From Streptomyces sp. NBC_00513 (lineage in GTDB: Bacteria > Actinomycetota > Actinomycetes > Streptomycetales > Streptomycetaceae), in NCBI RefSeq assembly GCF_041431415.1, contig NZ_CP107845.1, positions 6,820,001-6,884,000 of the forward strand: a DNA stretch of 64,000 nucleotides. Reading direction: 5' to 3'. The position numbers were made by a program, and so were the translations under genes. The notes under the pieces were generated by a model. That model saw nothing but the letters and a program-made list of their open reading frames with translations, was not told the DNA's origin and made no database searches. How positions within the stretch are numbered: position 1 is the stretch's first letter; each line of letters starts with the position of its first letter. This document shows positions 36,886 to 45,520 of the stretch, in pieces.

Positions 36886-39629
36886 GCCGAACCTCCGATC
36901 AGGGTGAGGAACGCGTCCTCCAGCCGGCGGTGCGGTCCCACCGCGGAGACCGGCACCTCCAGCCGTACGAGTTCCGCGATCAGCTCGGCGGCCGTCGCGC
37001 CTTCGAGCCGTACGAGCAGTCCGTCGTCGGCGGTCACCACCGAACCGACCCCTTCCAGCGCCGCCACCTTCTCGACGAGGAGTTCGTCCACCGCCCCGGC
37101 CAGGGTCACCAGCAGGGTGTCCCCGCCGCCGGTGATCTCCGCGACGTCGCCCGCCTGCACGAGCCGGCCGCGGTCCATGACGACCAGGTGCGTGCACGAC
37201 TGCTCCACCTCGGAGAGGAGGTGGCTGGAGACGATGACCGTGCGCCCGGCCGCCGCGTACCGGATCATGACGTCACGCATCTCCCGGATCTGTGGCGGGT
37301 CCAGGCCGTTCGTCGGCTCGTCGAGGATCAGCAGGTCCGGCATGCCGAGCATGGCCTGCGCGATGGCGAGCCGCTGCCGCATGCCCTGGGAGTAGGTCCG
37401 CACGGCGCGTTCCAGCGCGTCGCCCAGTCCGGCGATCTCCAGGGCCTCCGCCATGTGGGAGTCCGCCGCGGGGCGGCCCGTGGCCTGCCAGTACAGCTCC
37501 AGGTTCGCCCGGCCCGTCAGGTGCGGGAGGAAGCCCGCGCCCTCCACGAAGGCGCCGACCCGCGACAGCACCGGAGAACCGGCCCGGACCGCGTGCCCGA
37601 ACACCCTGATCTCACCGGCGTCCGGGGAGATCAGCCCCATCAGCATCCGCAGGGTGGTGGTCTTGCCCGCGCCGTTGGGGCCGAGCAGACCCAGCACCTG
37701 ACCCTTCTCCACCCGGAACGACAGGTCCCGTACGGCGTAGCGGTCCCGGGCCTTCGCGTAGCGCTTCGTCAGCCCGGTGATCTCCAGCGGCACGTCGGCC
37801 AACGCGGGATCGGGCCGGGTCGCCCCGGCCCGTTCCCCGGCGCGGCCCCGTCCGTTCCGCCGGATTCCCAACAGCCCCGCGGCCAGGGCCAGGGCGCCCA
37901 GGGGAAGCCCCCAGGTCCAGCCGGGCATGCTCGCGGCCGCGGTGCGCACCCCCGGGACGACGGGCACCGACAGCGGGCCCTGCGCCGAGACGGTGTACGT
38001 GGCGGGCGCGGCGGGCGACGCGTATCCGAGATCGGTGGCCGCCATCACGAGGCGCAGCCGGTGGCCGGCCTCGACGGCGTGGTCGACGGCCGGCAGCCGG
38101 ACCTGGACGGTACGGCCCTGTCCGGCGTCCGTGACCCGGATCGGGGCGACCAGTTGGCCGGGCAGTACCTGCCCGCGTCCGTCGGGCCCGACGTCGTACA
38201 CCTTGCCGAACAACACGGCCGAACCGTCGGTAGCCGTCGACCTCACGTTCAGGGTGATGGTCGGGGTGCCGGTGATCCGCACCTCCTCGGTCATCGGCCG
38301 CGATTCGAAGCGGGCGTTCTGCCCGGGGAAGTCCAGCGAGAGCCCGGCCCCGAAGGCGGCGAGTTGTCCGCCGATCCCGGGCAGCGAGGACAGGGACGGC
38401 GGGGTGCCGCCCGCCGGATTGGCGAACGTCTGCTCGCGGCCGGTGAGCGCGAACTCCCGGGGCGTCGAGGTGAGCCCGGGATAGCGGTCGTCACTCGCGC
38501 CGCGCACCTGCACGGTCCCGTCCGTGGAATCGATCCCGCCGGTGCGCGAGACCCGGAACACGGGGCCCGTGTCCACCTGCTCGTCGCCCTTGAGGTAGCG
38601 GTCGAACCAGGCCGTCACCCGCGCCTCGACCCGGCCGGCCTCGCGCATCCCGCCGTCGTGGCCGCCGCTCGCCCAGTCCACGGACACGGGCGCGCCGTTC
38701 GCCGTGATGGCCTTGGCCATGGCGTCGGCCTGGTCGAGCGGGAAGAGCGAGTCGTCCTGCCCCTGCACGATCAGGGTGGGCACCTTGATCTTGTCGCCCA
38801 CCGCCGAGGGGCTGCGTGCGGCCAGCAGCTCGCGGGCCTCGGCGTCGGGCTTCCCGGCGACCGCGACCCGCTCGTACATCGCGCACAGCTCCGGCTGGAA
38901 CCGTCCGCAGCCGGGCACGGCCGCGGGGTCGGTGGACCGCGCCGACGGCTGGAGGCCGGCCGCACCGCCCGCCGCGCCGCCCCCGGTCGCACCGCCGCCG
39001 GCGGCGCCCGTGGTGAAGAAGATGCCGGTCCACAGCTTCTTGAACACGTCGTTCGGGAAGAGGGAGTCGGCGAGGTTCCAGTACGTGATCTGCGGGGCGA
39101 TGGCGTCCACCCGGTGGTCGTACCCGGCCGCGAGGAGCGCCGCCGCACCGCCGTACGAGGCCCCGGCCACGCCCACGCGCGGATCGCCGGGCGCGTCGAG
39201 CCGCACCTCGGGTCGGGTCGCGAGCCAGTCGACGAGCCGGGAGACGTCCTTGCCCTCCAGCGCGGGATCGTTCAGCCCGATCCGGCCGCCCGAGCGGCCG
39301 AAGCCGCGCGCCGACCAGGTCAGTACCGCGTACCCGTCCCGGGCCAGCCGTTCCGCCTGCGCGCGGACGTCGTCCTTGCTGCCGCCGAAGCCGTGGCCGA
39401 GCAGCACGGCGGGCCGTTTCCGCGTCGCCTCCCCGCCCTCGCCGGCCGTGAAGTACGAGATGTCGATCCCGGCGTCGGGCATCTGCAATACGTGGTCCTG
39501 GCGTTGCACGCCGGGCGGGTCGGACGCCGCGGCGGTGGCCGTCAACGTACCGGCCCCCGCCAGGACGACCAGCGCGGCGCCGCCGGCCAACAGGCGGTCC
39601 CGGCGACGCCGGGGCAGTCGGAGCTTCAT
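36882..39629 (-). CDS. Fusion of exported X-Pro peptidase-like hydrolase and ABC ATPase
   Basis: A 915-residue two-part protein. After a signal/anchor (about 12-35), residues about 45-380 form an alpha/beta hydrolase with nucleophile Ser158 (GASYGG), Asp in GQDDSLFP and His in SGGHDGG. A jelly-roll of the X-Pro dipeptidyl-peptidase/CocE C-terminal type follows. A membrane helix near 573-592 (WTWGLPLGALALAAGLLGI) then leads to a full ABC ATPase from about 622: GPNGAGKTT, TYSQGMRQR signature, LLILDEPTNGLD, SSHLLSEVE. The layout implies hydrolase outside, ATPase inside, coupled to the downstream permease. Confidence 0.85.
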   Translation of the reverse strand: MKLRLPRRRRDRLLAGGAALVVLAGAGTLTATAAASDPPGVQRQDHVLQMPDAGIDISYFTAGEGGEATRKRPAVLLGHGFGGSKDDVRAQAERLARDGYAVLTWSARGFGRSGGRIGLNDPALEGKDVSRLVDWLATRPEVRLDAPGDPRVGVAGASYGGAAALLAAGYDHRVDAIAPQITYWNLADSLFPNDVFKKLWTGIFFTTGAAGGGATGGGAAGGAAGLQPSARSTDPAAVPGCGRFQPELCAMYERVAVAGKPDAEARELLAARSPSAVGDKIKVPTLIVQGQDDSLFPLDQADAMAKAITANGAPVSVDWASGGHDGGMREAGRVEARVTAWFDRYLKGDEQVDTGPVFRVSRTGGIDSTDGTVQVRGASDDRYPGLTSTPREFALTGREQTFANPAGGTPPSLSSLPGIGGQLAAFGAGLSLDFPGQNARFESRPMTEEVRITGTPTITLNVRSTATDGSAVLFGKVYDVGPDGRGQVLPGQLVAPIRVTDAGQGRTVQVRLPAVDHAVEAGHRLRLVMAATDLGYASPAAPATYTVSAQGPLSVPVVPGVRTAAASMPGWTWGLPLGALALAAGLLGIRRNGRGRAGERAGATRPDPALADVPLEITGLTKRYAKARDRYAVRDLSFRVEKGQVLGLLGPNGAGKTTTLRMLMGLISPDAGEIRVFGHAVRAGSPVLSRVGAFVEGAGFLPHLTGRANLELYWQATGRPAADSHMAEALEIAGLGDALERAVRTYSQGMRQRLAIAQAMLGMPDLLILDEPTNGLDPPQIREMRDVMIRYAAAGRTVIVSSHLLSEVEQSCTHLVVMDRGRLVQAGDVAEITGGGDTLLVTLAGAVDELLVEKVAALEGVGSVVTADDGLLVRLEGATAAELIAELVRLEVPVSAVGPHRRLEDAFLTLIGGSA

Positions 39630-39834
39630 ACAGGAAGCCTAGACGTCTCGGAGCCGCCGCCGGAGCGCCCGCAGGGTGAGCCCGACACCTTCTCAAGGAC
39701 TACCCGGGCGGCCCCCCGTACCGCGCCTGCCGTACGCGCGGGCCTGCCGTACGGGTCGACCCGCACGGTCGGCCCCGCAGCCGATCCGCGCGGCCGACCT
39801 GCGCACGGGCACGAGCGGCGGCAGGATGGTCCGC

Positions 39835-41373
39835 ATGCTGCTCGCCGAGGTCGCGCGCGTGTCCCGGGAGGTCTCCGAGACCTCCGCCCGCTCCGCGAAG
39901 ACCGCCCTGCTCGCCGAGGTGTTCGCCGCCGCGCCCGCGGAGGAGGCCGCCGTCGTCGTCTCCTACCTCGCCGGGCGGCTGCCCCAGGGCCGCCCCGGCA
40001 TCGGATGGCGCACCCTCGGCCGCGAGATCGCCCCCGCGCCGGAGCCGACCCTCACCGTCGGCGAGGTCGACGCCGCCGTGACCGAACTGGCCGCCGTCGC
40101 GGGCCCCGGTTCCCGCGCCGAACGGCACCGGATCGTGGACGCCCTGTTCGGCGCGGCCACCGAGGCCGAGCAACGTTTCCTGCGCGGTCTGCTCTTCGGC
40201 GAGGTGCGCCAGGGCGCGCTCGACGCCGTCGCGTTGGACGCGGTGGCCGCGGCCGCCGGGGTGCCGGCCGCCGCGCTGCGCCGCGCCGTGATGGTGGACG
40301 GGTCCCTGCCCCGGGTCGCCGCGGCGGTGCTGGCCGAGGGGGCGGGGGCGCTGGAGCGGGTGACCCTGCGGGTCGGCCGGCCGGTTCAGCCGATGCTCGC
40401 CGGCACGGCCGCGTCGGTGACGGAGGCGCTGGCCGCGCTCGGACCCTGCGCGGTGGAGGAGAAGCTGGACGGGATCCGCGTCCAGGTGCACCGCGACGGG
40501 CCGGACGTACGGATCTACACCCGCTCCCTGGACGAGATCACCGACCGGCTGCCGGAGGTCGCCGAACTGGCCCTGACGCTGCCCGGCGAGCGGTTCATCC
40601 TCGACGGCGAGGTCGTCGGGCAGGGCCCCGACGGGCGGCCGGTCCCCTTCCAGGAGGTCGCGAGCCGCGTGGGCTCCCGGGTGGACGTGGCGGCCGCCCG
40701 GCAGACCCTTCCCGTCCGCGTCCACTTCTTCGACGTCCTGGCCGCGGGGGAGGAGGTGCTCCTCGACCTGCCCGTGCGCGAGAGGTACGCGGAGCTCGCG
40801 CGGCTGGTCCCGGAGTCCTCCCGCGTACGGCGGCTGGCGGTGGAGGACCCGGCGGCCGGGGGCGCGACGGCCGCCGCCGAGGAGTTCGCGGCCGAGTCCC
40901 TGCGCCGGGGCCACGAGGGGGTGGTGATCAAGGGTCTCGACTCGCTCTACGCGGCCGGCCGGCGCGGCACGCACTGGCTCAAGGTCAAGCCCGTGCACAC
41001 CCTCGACCTGGTGGTCCTGGCCGCCGAATGGGGACACGGGAGGCGCACGGGCCTCCTGTCGAACCTGCATCTGGGCGCCCGCGCCGCCGACGGTACCCAC
41101 GCCATGCTCGGCAAGACCTTCAAGGGCCTCACCGACGTGATGCTGCGCTGGCAGACCGAGCGGCTGTTGGAACTGGCGGTGGAGGACGACGGCTTCACGG
41201 TCCGGGTCCGACCCGAGCTGGTGGTGGAGATCGCCTACGACGGCCTGCAACGCTCCTCGCGCTATCCGGCCGGGGTCGCGCTGCGGTTCGCGCGGGTGCT
41301 GCGGCACCGCCCGGACAAGGACGCCGGGCAGGCGGATACCGTGGAGACCGTGCTCGGCGAACGCCCCGCGTAG
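39835..41373 (+). CDS. lig: ATP-dependent DNA ligase
   Basis: A 512-residue ligase. The N-terminal DNA-binding helical domain (ARVSREVSETSARSAKTALL) is followed by the adenylation domain with the AMP-lysine Lys210 in EEKLDGIRVQVHR (motif I), then ILDGEVVG, HEGVVIKG and WLKVKP (motifs III-V), and an OB domain. This is the LigB-like type found besides NAD-dependent LigA in actinobacteria; it probably works in repair. ATG 39835 has AGGA 8 nt ahead; ATG 39826 is an alternative. No Ku gene is adjacent. Confidence 0.9.
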   Translation: MLLAEVARVSREVSETSARSAKTALLAEVFAAAPAEEAAVVVSYLAGRLPQGRPGIGWRTLGREIAPAPEPTLTVGEVDAAVTELAAVAGPGSRAERHRIVDALFGAATEAEQRFLRGLLFGEVRQGALDAVALDAVAAAAGVPAAALRRAVMVDGSLPRVAAAVLAEGAGALERVTLRVGRPVQPMLAGTAASVTEALAALGPCAVEEKLDGIRVQVHRDGPDVRIYTRSLDEITDRLPEVAELALTLPGERFILDGEVVGQGPDGRPVPFQEVASRVGSRVDVAAARQTLPVRVHFFDVLAAGEEVLLDLPVRERYAELARLVPESSRVRRLAVEDPAAGGATAAAEEFAAESLRRGHEGVVIKGLDSLYAAGRRGTHWLKVKPVHTLDLVVLAAEWGHGRRTGLLSNLHLGARAADGTHAMLGKTFKGLTDVMLRWQTERLLELAVEDDGFTVRVRPELVVEIAYDGLQRSSRYPAGVALRFARVLRHRPDKDAGQADTVETVLGERPA

Positions 41374-41389
41374 GCGGCGAGCGGAGCTT

Positions 41390-41425
41390 TTGCCTCAGAG
41401 GCAAGAGTGTTTGCCAGTGAGGTAA
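41390..41425. promoter_or_regulatory. Two tandem operator-like repeats before the XRE-cupin gene
   Basis: TTGCCTCAGAGGCAA (41390-41404) is a perfect palindrome around a central A; TTGCCAGTGAGGTAA (41411-41425) is a close second copy. Their starts are 21 bp apart, two helical turns, and the second ends 20 bp before ATG 41446. Autoregulation by the encoded regulator is likely. Confidence 0.6.
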
Positions 41426-41445
41426 GAATCTGGCTCAATCGAGGC

Positions 41446-42090
41446 ATGACAACCGGTCCTGCCCCCGGCCCCGAAGAAGCGGCCGACCCCGACGACACGT
41501 CGGGGGAACTCCCCACCGTGGCCCCGCGCCTGCGCGACCTGCGTCGCCGCGCCGGGCTCACCCTGGAGGCGGCCGCCGCACGCGCCCGACTGTCGCCCGC
41601 CCACCTGTCGCGCCTGGAGACGGGCCGCCGCACACCCTCGTTGCCGCTGCTGCTCGGACTGGCTCGCACCTACGGAACGACGGTCTCCGAACTGCTCGGC
41701 GAGACCTCGGCCGCGGCCGACCCCATCGTACGGGGCGGCGGACCCGGGGCCCGCGAGGCCGACGGCTGGACCTACTGGCCGGCCGGCGGTTCGGGGCGGG
41801 GCATGCAGGCGCTGCGCGTGCACGTTCCACAGGGCCAGGTCCAGGGCGAGCTGGTCAGGGTCCACCCCGGCGAGGAGTGGCTGTACGTCCTCACCGGGCG
41901 GCTGCGGCTGCACCTGGGGGAGGCCGAGCACCTGCTCGCCCCGGGGGACAGCGCGCACTTCGACTCGCTCACCCCCCACCGGATCGGCGCGGCCGACGCC
42001 GCCGGCGCGGACCTGCTGTTCGTCCACACGCTGCTGCAGAGCGGCCTCGCCGGGGTGTGTCTCGGCGGCTCCCCCCAGCACCACCACTAG
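41446..42090 (+). CDS. XRE-family regulator with cupin domain
   Basis: 214 residues: an N-terminal helix-turn-helix (about 27-82; LRRRAGLTLEAAAARARLSPAHLSRLETGRRTPSL) and a C-terminal cupin barrel (about 115-195; VHPGEEWLYVLTGRLRLHLGE, LAPGDSAHFDSLTPHRI). Such proteins usually sense a small metabolite in the cupin. Two operator-like repeats lie just upstream. It is followed 15 bp later by a small membrane protein gene, probably co-transcribed. Confidence 0.87.
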   Translation: MTTGPAPGPEEAADPDDTSGELPTVAPRLRDLRRRAGLTLEAAAARARLSPAHLSRLETGRRTPSLPLLLGLARTYGTTVSELLGETSAAADPIVRGGGPGAREADGWTYWPAGGSGRGMQALRVHVPQGQVQGELVRVHPGEEWLYVLTGRLRLHLGEAEHLLAPGDSAHFDSLTPHRIGAADAAGADLLFVHTLLQSGLAGVCLGGSPQHHH

Positions 42091-42105
42091 CCGAGGAGTC
42101 GCACC

Positions 42106-42402
42106 ATGTCCCAGGGAGAGAACGTGACCGCCACCGCGAACGAGGCGCCCGGTGTTCCCGCGCACGACGTCCCGGCCGGTCCCGCCGAACAGACCGGTCC
42201 CGCCGATCAGAGCGGCTCGGCCGATCCGGGCGGCCCGGCCGACTCGCAGGAGACCGGCTCGGCGCCGGACACCCTGCTGAAGCGTTTCGAGTCCAAGTTC
42301 CCGCGCGGCCTGATCATCCGCCTGGTCGCCTACCTCTTCGTCGGCCACCTCTTCGCCTTCTTCGTCTACCTGCTCTTCGTGCTGGGCGCCGAGAACCAGT
42401 AG
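42106..42402 (+). CDS. Small membrane protein downstream of XRE-cupin regulator
   Basis: 98 residues. The first 54 are a Pro/Ala/Gly-rich disordered arm; FESKFPRGLIIRLVAYLF starts the only folded part, a hydrophobic hairpin or single helix (about 66-93) ending VLGAENQ. It resembles small proteins often found beside this kind of regulator in Streptomyces (DUF6126-like, from memory). The role is unknown. GAGGAG provides the ribosome site. Confidence 0.7.
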   Translation: MSQGENVTATANEAPGVPAHDVPAGPAEQTGPADQSGSADPGGPADSQETGSAPDTLLKRFESKFPRGLIIRLVAYLFVGHLFAFFVYLLFVLGAENQ

Positions 42403-42410
42403 GGAGGGTT

Positions 42411-42442
42411 CCGACGGGGGCGGCGCGCACGCCCGCCGTCGG
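42411..42442. terminator. Hairpin terminator between convergent genes
   Basis: CCGACGG (42411-42417) pairs with CCGTCGG (42436-42442) and GGGCG (42418-42422) with CGCCC (42430-42434); one bulged base. It lies 9 bp past the small membrane protein stop. Confidence 0.6.
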
Positions 42443-42464
42443 ATCCGCCGCCCCGCCGCGGGGC

Positions 42465-43595
42465 TCAGCCCGCGGCGGGTTGCTGCATCGTGGAGCAGTG
42501 GATGCCTCCGCCGCCGCCCATCAGCCGGTCCACGTCGAGCTGGACGACCTCACGGCCCGGGAAGGCCGCCGCGAGCGCCTGGCGGGCGCCCGCGTCCTTG
42601 GTCCGGTCCCCGAACTGCGAGGTGATCACCGCTCCGTTGGCCACGTGAAAGTTCAGGTAGGAGTCGACGAAGTCGGGGTTGTCGGAGCGCAGGGTGTCCG
42701 GGCCGTCGACCTTGAGGACCTGGAGCCGGCGGCCCTTGGCGTCGGTGGCGGCGGACAGGATCGCGAGTTGCTGCCGGGCGTCCTTGGCCCAGATGTCGGT
42801 GCGGTCGGCGGGCGGTACCTGGACCATCACGACGCCGGGTCGGATGAACCGGGAGGTGACGTCGATGTGGTCGTCGGTGATGTCCTGCCCCTTGATCCCG
42901 GGGACCCAGAGCATCTTGTCCGCGCCGTAGGCGGCGAGGACCTTGGCCTCCACCTGGGCCCGACCGAGTCCCGGGTTGCGGTTCTTGTTGACGAGGCTGC
43001 TCTCGGTCGCCATCAGGGTGCCGTCGCCGTCGGTCTCGACCGAGCCGCCCTCGCCGACGAACGTCGACGTGCCGAACGGCAGCGATTCGCGGGACGCGAT
43101 CAGCCGGGCCACGTTCTCGTCCTTGCGGTGGGTCTGCTTGTTGCCCCACCCGTTGAAGCCCAGCCCGATCGCGTCCACGGCGCCCGCGCCGTCGCGGCGG
43201 AAGACGGCGCCGGTGTCGCGCATCCAGAGGTCGTCGACCGGGATGGTGGAGATGACGGTGACGGTGGAACCGCAGCGGGACCGGGCGGTCGCCGCCGCGC
43301 TCGCGTCCGCCGCGCACATCACGACGGGCTCGAAGCGGGCGACCGTACGGGCGATGAGTGCGATGTCCTGCTGTACGCCGGCGAGGTCGGAGCCCCAGAT
43401 GGAGCGGTTGGAGGGCCAGGCCATCCAGGTGCGCAGGTGCCGGACGTCGTCGAGCGGGACGGTCATCCGGCCGGCCGCCGCCCCGGCCCGGGCTGCCTGG
43501 CCCGCCTGCGCCGACTGCGGGACGAGGCCGCCGAGTGCCAGTCCGACGGCGCCGACTCCCGCCGAGCGCAACAGGGTTCTACGGCTTGGATTCAT
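42465..43595 (-). CDS. Tat-exported agmatine deiminase-like protein
   Basis: 376 residues of the peptidyl-arginine/agmatine deiminase family. A Tat signal (SRRTLLRSAG then VGLALGGLVPQSAQA) shows export, unlike ordinary cytoplasmic AguA. Catalytic features are MRDTGAVF (Asp), FVGEGGSVETDGDGT, DDHIDV (His) and Cys367 in GGIHCSTMQQP. It would convert agmatine, or a related guanidine, to a ureido product plus ammonia outside the cell. GGAGG lies 6 nt before ATG 43595. A perfect palindrome sits in its promoter. Confidence 0.83.
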   Translation of the reverse strand: MNPSRRTLLRSAGVGAVGLALGGLVPQSAQAGQAARAGAAAGRMTVPLDDVRHLRTWMAWPSNRSIWGSDLAGVQQDIALIARTVARFEPVVMCAADASAAATARSRCGSTVTVISTIPVDDLWMRDTGAVFRRDGAGAVDAIGLGFNGWGNKQTHRKDENVARLIASRESLPFGTSTFVGEGGSVETDGDGTLMATESSLVNKNRNPGLGRAQVEAKVLAAYGADKMLWVPGIKGQDITDDHIDVTSRFIRPGVVMVQVPPADRTDIWAKDARQQLAILSAATDAKGRRLQVLKVDGPDTLRSDNPDFVDSYLNFHVANGAVITSQFGDRTKDAGARQALAAAFPGREVVQLDVDRLMGGGGGIHCSTMQQPAAG

Positions 43596-43645
43596 TTCGA
43601 ACCTCCGGAGGAGGGGGGATGAGGGGTAGCCGCACTGTGGCACTA

Positions 43646-43659
43646 ACTGAAATTTCAGT
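43646..43659. promoter_or_regulatory. Palindrome within the deiminase gene promoter
   Basis: ACTGAAATTTCAGT is a perfect 14-bp palindrome. On the minus strand TTGACT (43662-43657) starts just ahead of it and CACAGT lies 17 bp later, so the palindrome falls between a possible -35 and -10, a classic repressor position. Confidence 0.45.
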
Positions 43660-43859
43660 CAAGGAGTTGGGCGTGCGTCGACCGGGACCGGGTCGACGAC
43701 CGCGGTTCCGTCAACTTCCCCGCGGTCGGATCGAGTTCGGCCTGACCGGCCGGGGTCGTGCCGGCGGCCCGGGAACCGCCGAACCCCCTCACCCGTGACG
43801 ACCGGCCGCCGGTGGTCGCCCCGCCGGAGCCGGGCCCCGGGCGGTGTCCCGGTGAGGTG

Positions 43860-45356
43860 TCACCGCCGCGTCGCCCGCGGGGATTCGAGCGCCGGGGCGG
43901 TGACCCCGCACTGGGTACGACACTGCGGCTGGAGGGCGTCGGGCGCGGGCTTGCGCACGGTCGCCCACGCCAGCACCGCGCCGACGACGAGGATCCCGGC
44001 GCACCAGGGCATGGCGCGGTCGAACGCCGCGTCGAAGAGATCGGCGGAGAGGTAGGCGTCGGGCCCCATCCCCGCCAGCAGCGGCAGCGCCGCCACCGCG
44101 AGGAGCCCGGCGACGCGGGCGGCGGCGTTGTTGATGCCGCTGGCCAGGCCCGCCCGGCCCGGGTCCACCGAGGCCAGTACCGTCGCCGTCAGCGGGGCCA
44201 CCAGGGCCACCATTCCCATTCCCATCACGATCAGGGCGGGCAGCACGTCCTGTACGTACGAGGCGTGCGGCCCGACCCGCGACATCAGCAGCATTCCGGC
44301 CGCGCAGAGCAGCGGCCCCACCGTCAGCGGGATCCGCGGTCCGATCCGTTCGGCCAACGCCCCCGACCGGGCGGACAGCAGCAGCATGAGCACGGTGGTG
44401 GGCAGCAGGGCGGCCCCGGCGGCCAGCGCGGAGTATCCGGCCACCACCTGGAGCTGGAGCACGGACAGGAAGAAGAAGCCGCCGAAGGCCGCGTACACGC
44501 ACAGGGTGACCAGGTTGACCGCCGTGAACTGTCGTGAGGCGAAGATGTCCGGCGGCACCATCGGGTCGGCCCGCCGCCGCTCCACGTACACGAACACGCC
44601 GGCCAGCAGCACACCGCCGACGGCCGCCGCGATGACGAGCGCGCCGCCGTTGCGGGCCTCGATCAGCGCGTAGGTGACCAGCGCGAGCGAGCCGGCGCCG
44701 AGCGCGGCGCCGGCCACGTCGAACGTGCCGTGCGCGTGCGGGTCCCGGGACTCCGGTACGTGCCGCAGGGCCACCGGCACGCACAGCGCGGCCAGCGGGA
44801 TGTTGATGAGGAACACCCAGCGCCACCCCGGCCCGTCCACCAGCCAGCCGCCGAGGAACGGACCCACGGCCGCGCCCACCCCGCCGAACCCCGACCACAG
44901 GCCGACCGCCCGGGACCGGTCGTCGGCGTGGATCGACCCCTGGATCAGCGCGAGCGAACCGGGCGTCAGCAGCGCGCCGCCGACGCCCTGGAGGGCGCGG
45001 GCGGCGATGAGCACCCCGGCGTTCGGCGCGATGCCGCAGAGCAGCGAGCCCAGCGCGAACCACACCACGCCGACGACGAAGATCCGGCGCCGTCCGAACC
45101 GGTCGCCGAGCGCCCCGCCGACCAGGATCAGGCCGGCCAGGGTCAGCAGGTAGGCGTTGACCGTCCACTGGAGCACCGCGAGGTCGGCGTCCAGATCCCG
45201 CCCGATGGCGGGGAGGGCCACGTTGACCACCGTCGAGTCGAGCAGGGCCATGCCCGATCCGAGGACGGTGGTCAGCAGGATCCACCTGCCCCGGGGGGAG
45301 GCGAGCGGGACGTCGGGTCGGGGCGGCTCGGGTGACGGCCGGTCGGGTGTGGTCAT
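43860..45356 (-). CDS. MFS drug exporter, DHA2 (EmrB/QacA) family
   Basis: 498 residues with about 14 membrane helices. DHA2 marks are LDSTVVNVALPAIGRDL in helix 1, GDRFGRRR after helix 2, RALQGVGGALLTPGSLALI in helix 4 and GFGGVGAAVGPFLGGWLVDG in helix 5. It exports hydrophobic cations or antibiotics by proton exchange. ATG 45356 gives a family-like start with GGGG close by. It is divergent from the large subtilisin gene; no regulator of its own is adjacent. Confidence 0.87.
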   Translation of the reverse strand: MTTPDRPSPEPPRPDVPLASPRGRWILLTTVLGSGMALLDSTVVNVALPAIGRDLDADLAVLQWTVNAYLLTLAGLILVGGALGDRFGRRRIFVVGVVWFALGSLLCGIAPNAGVLIAARALQGVGGALLTPGSLALIQGSIHADDRSRAVGLWSGFGGVGAAVGPFLGGWLVDGPGWRWVFLINIPLAALCVPVALRHVPESRDPHAHGTFDVAGAALGAGSLALVTYALIEARNGGALVIAAAVGGVLLAGVFVYVERRRADPMVPPDIFASRQFTAVNLVTLCVYAAFGGFFFLSVLQLQVVAGYSALAAGAALLPTTVLMLLLSARSGALAERIGPRIPLTVGPLLCAAGMLLMSRVGPHASYVQDVLPALIVMGMGMVALVAPLTATVLASVDPGRAGLASGINNAAARVAGLLAVAALPLLAGMGPDAYLSADLFDAAFDRAMPWCAGILVVGAVLAWATVRKPAPDALQPQCRTQCGVTAPALESPRATRR

Positions 45357-45520
45357 GTCCCCAGGCTGGCGCGGTCGACCGGCATGGGCCACCCGGCCGG
45401 CCCGAAACTCGGCTCAATAGGCGCTCTTGTAATGAACATGACCCCTCGAACAACATGACCCGCGCACATCACGCACGCCCTTTCCGCACAACCTGCACAC
45501 GGCGTCCGAGGAGACCACAC

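Noticed and set aside
36747..41420. 1557-codon plus-strand frame across the ABC fusion and ligase genes
   Set aside because: It is the antisense or shifted reading of two well-supported genes; its composition is Arg/Gly/Pro-rich without motifs.
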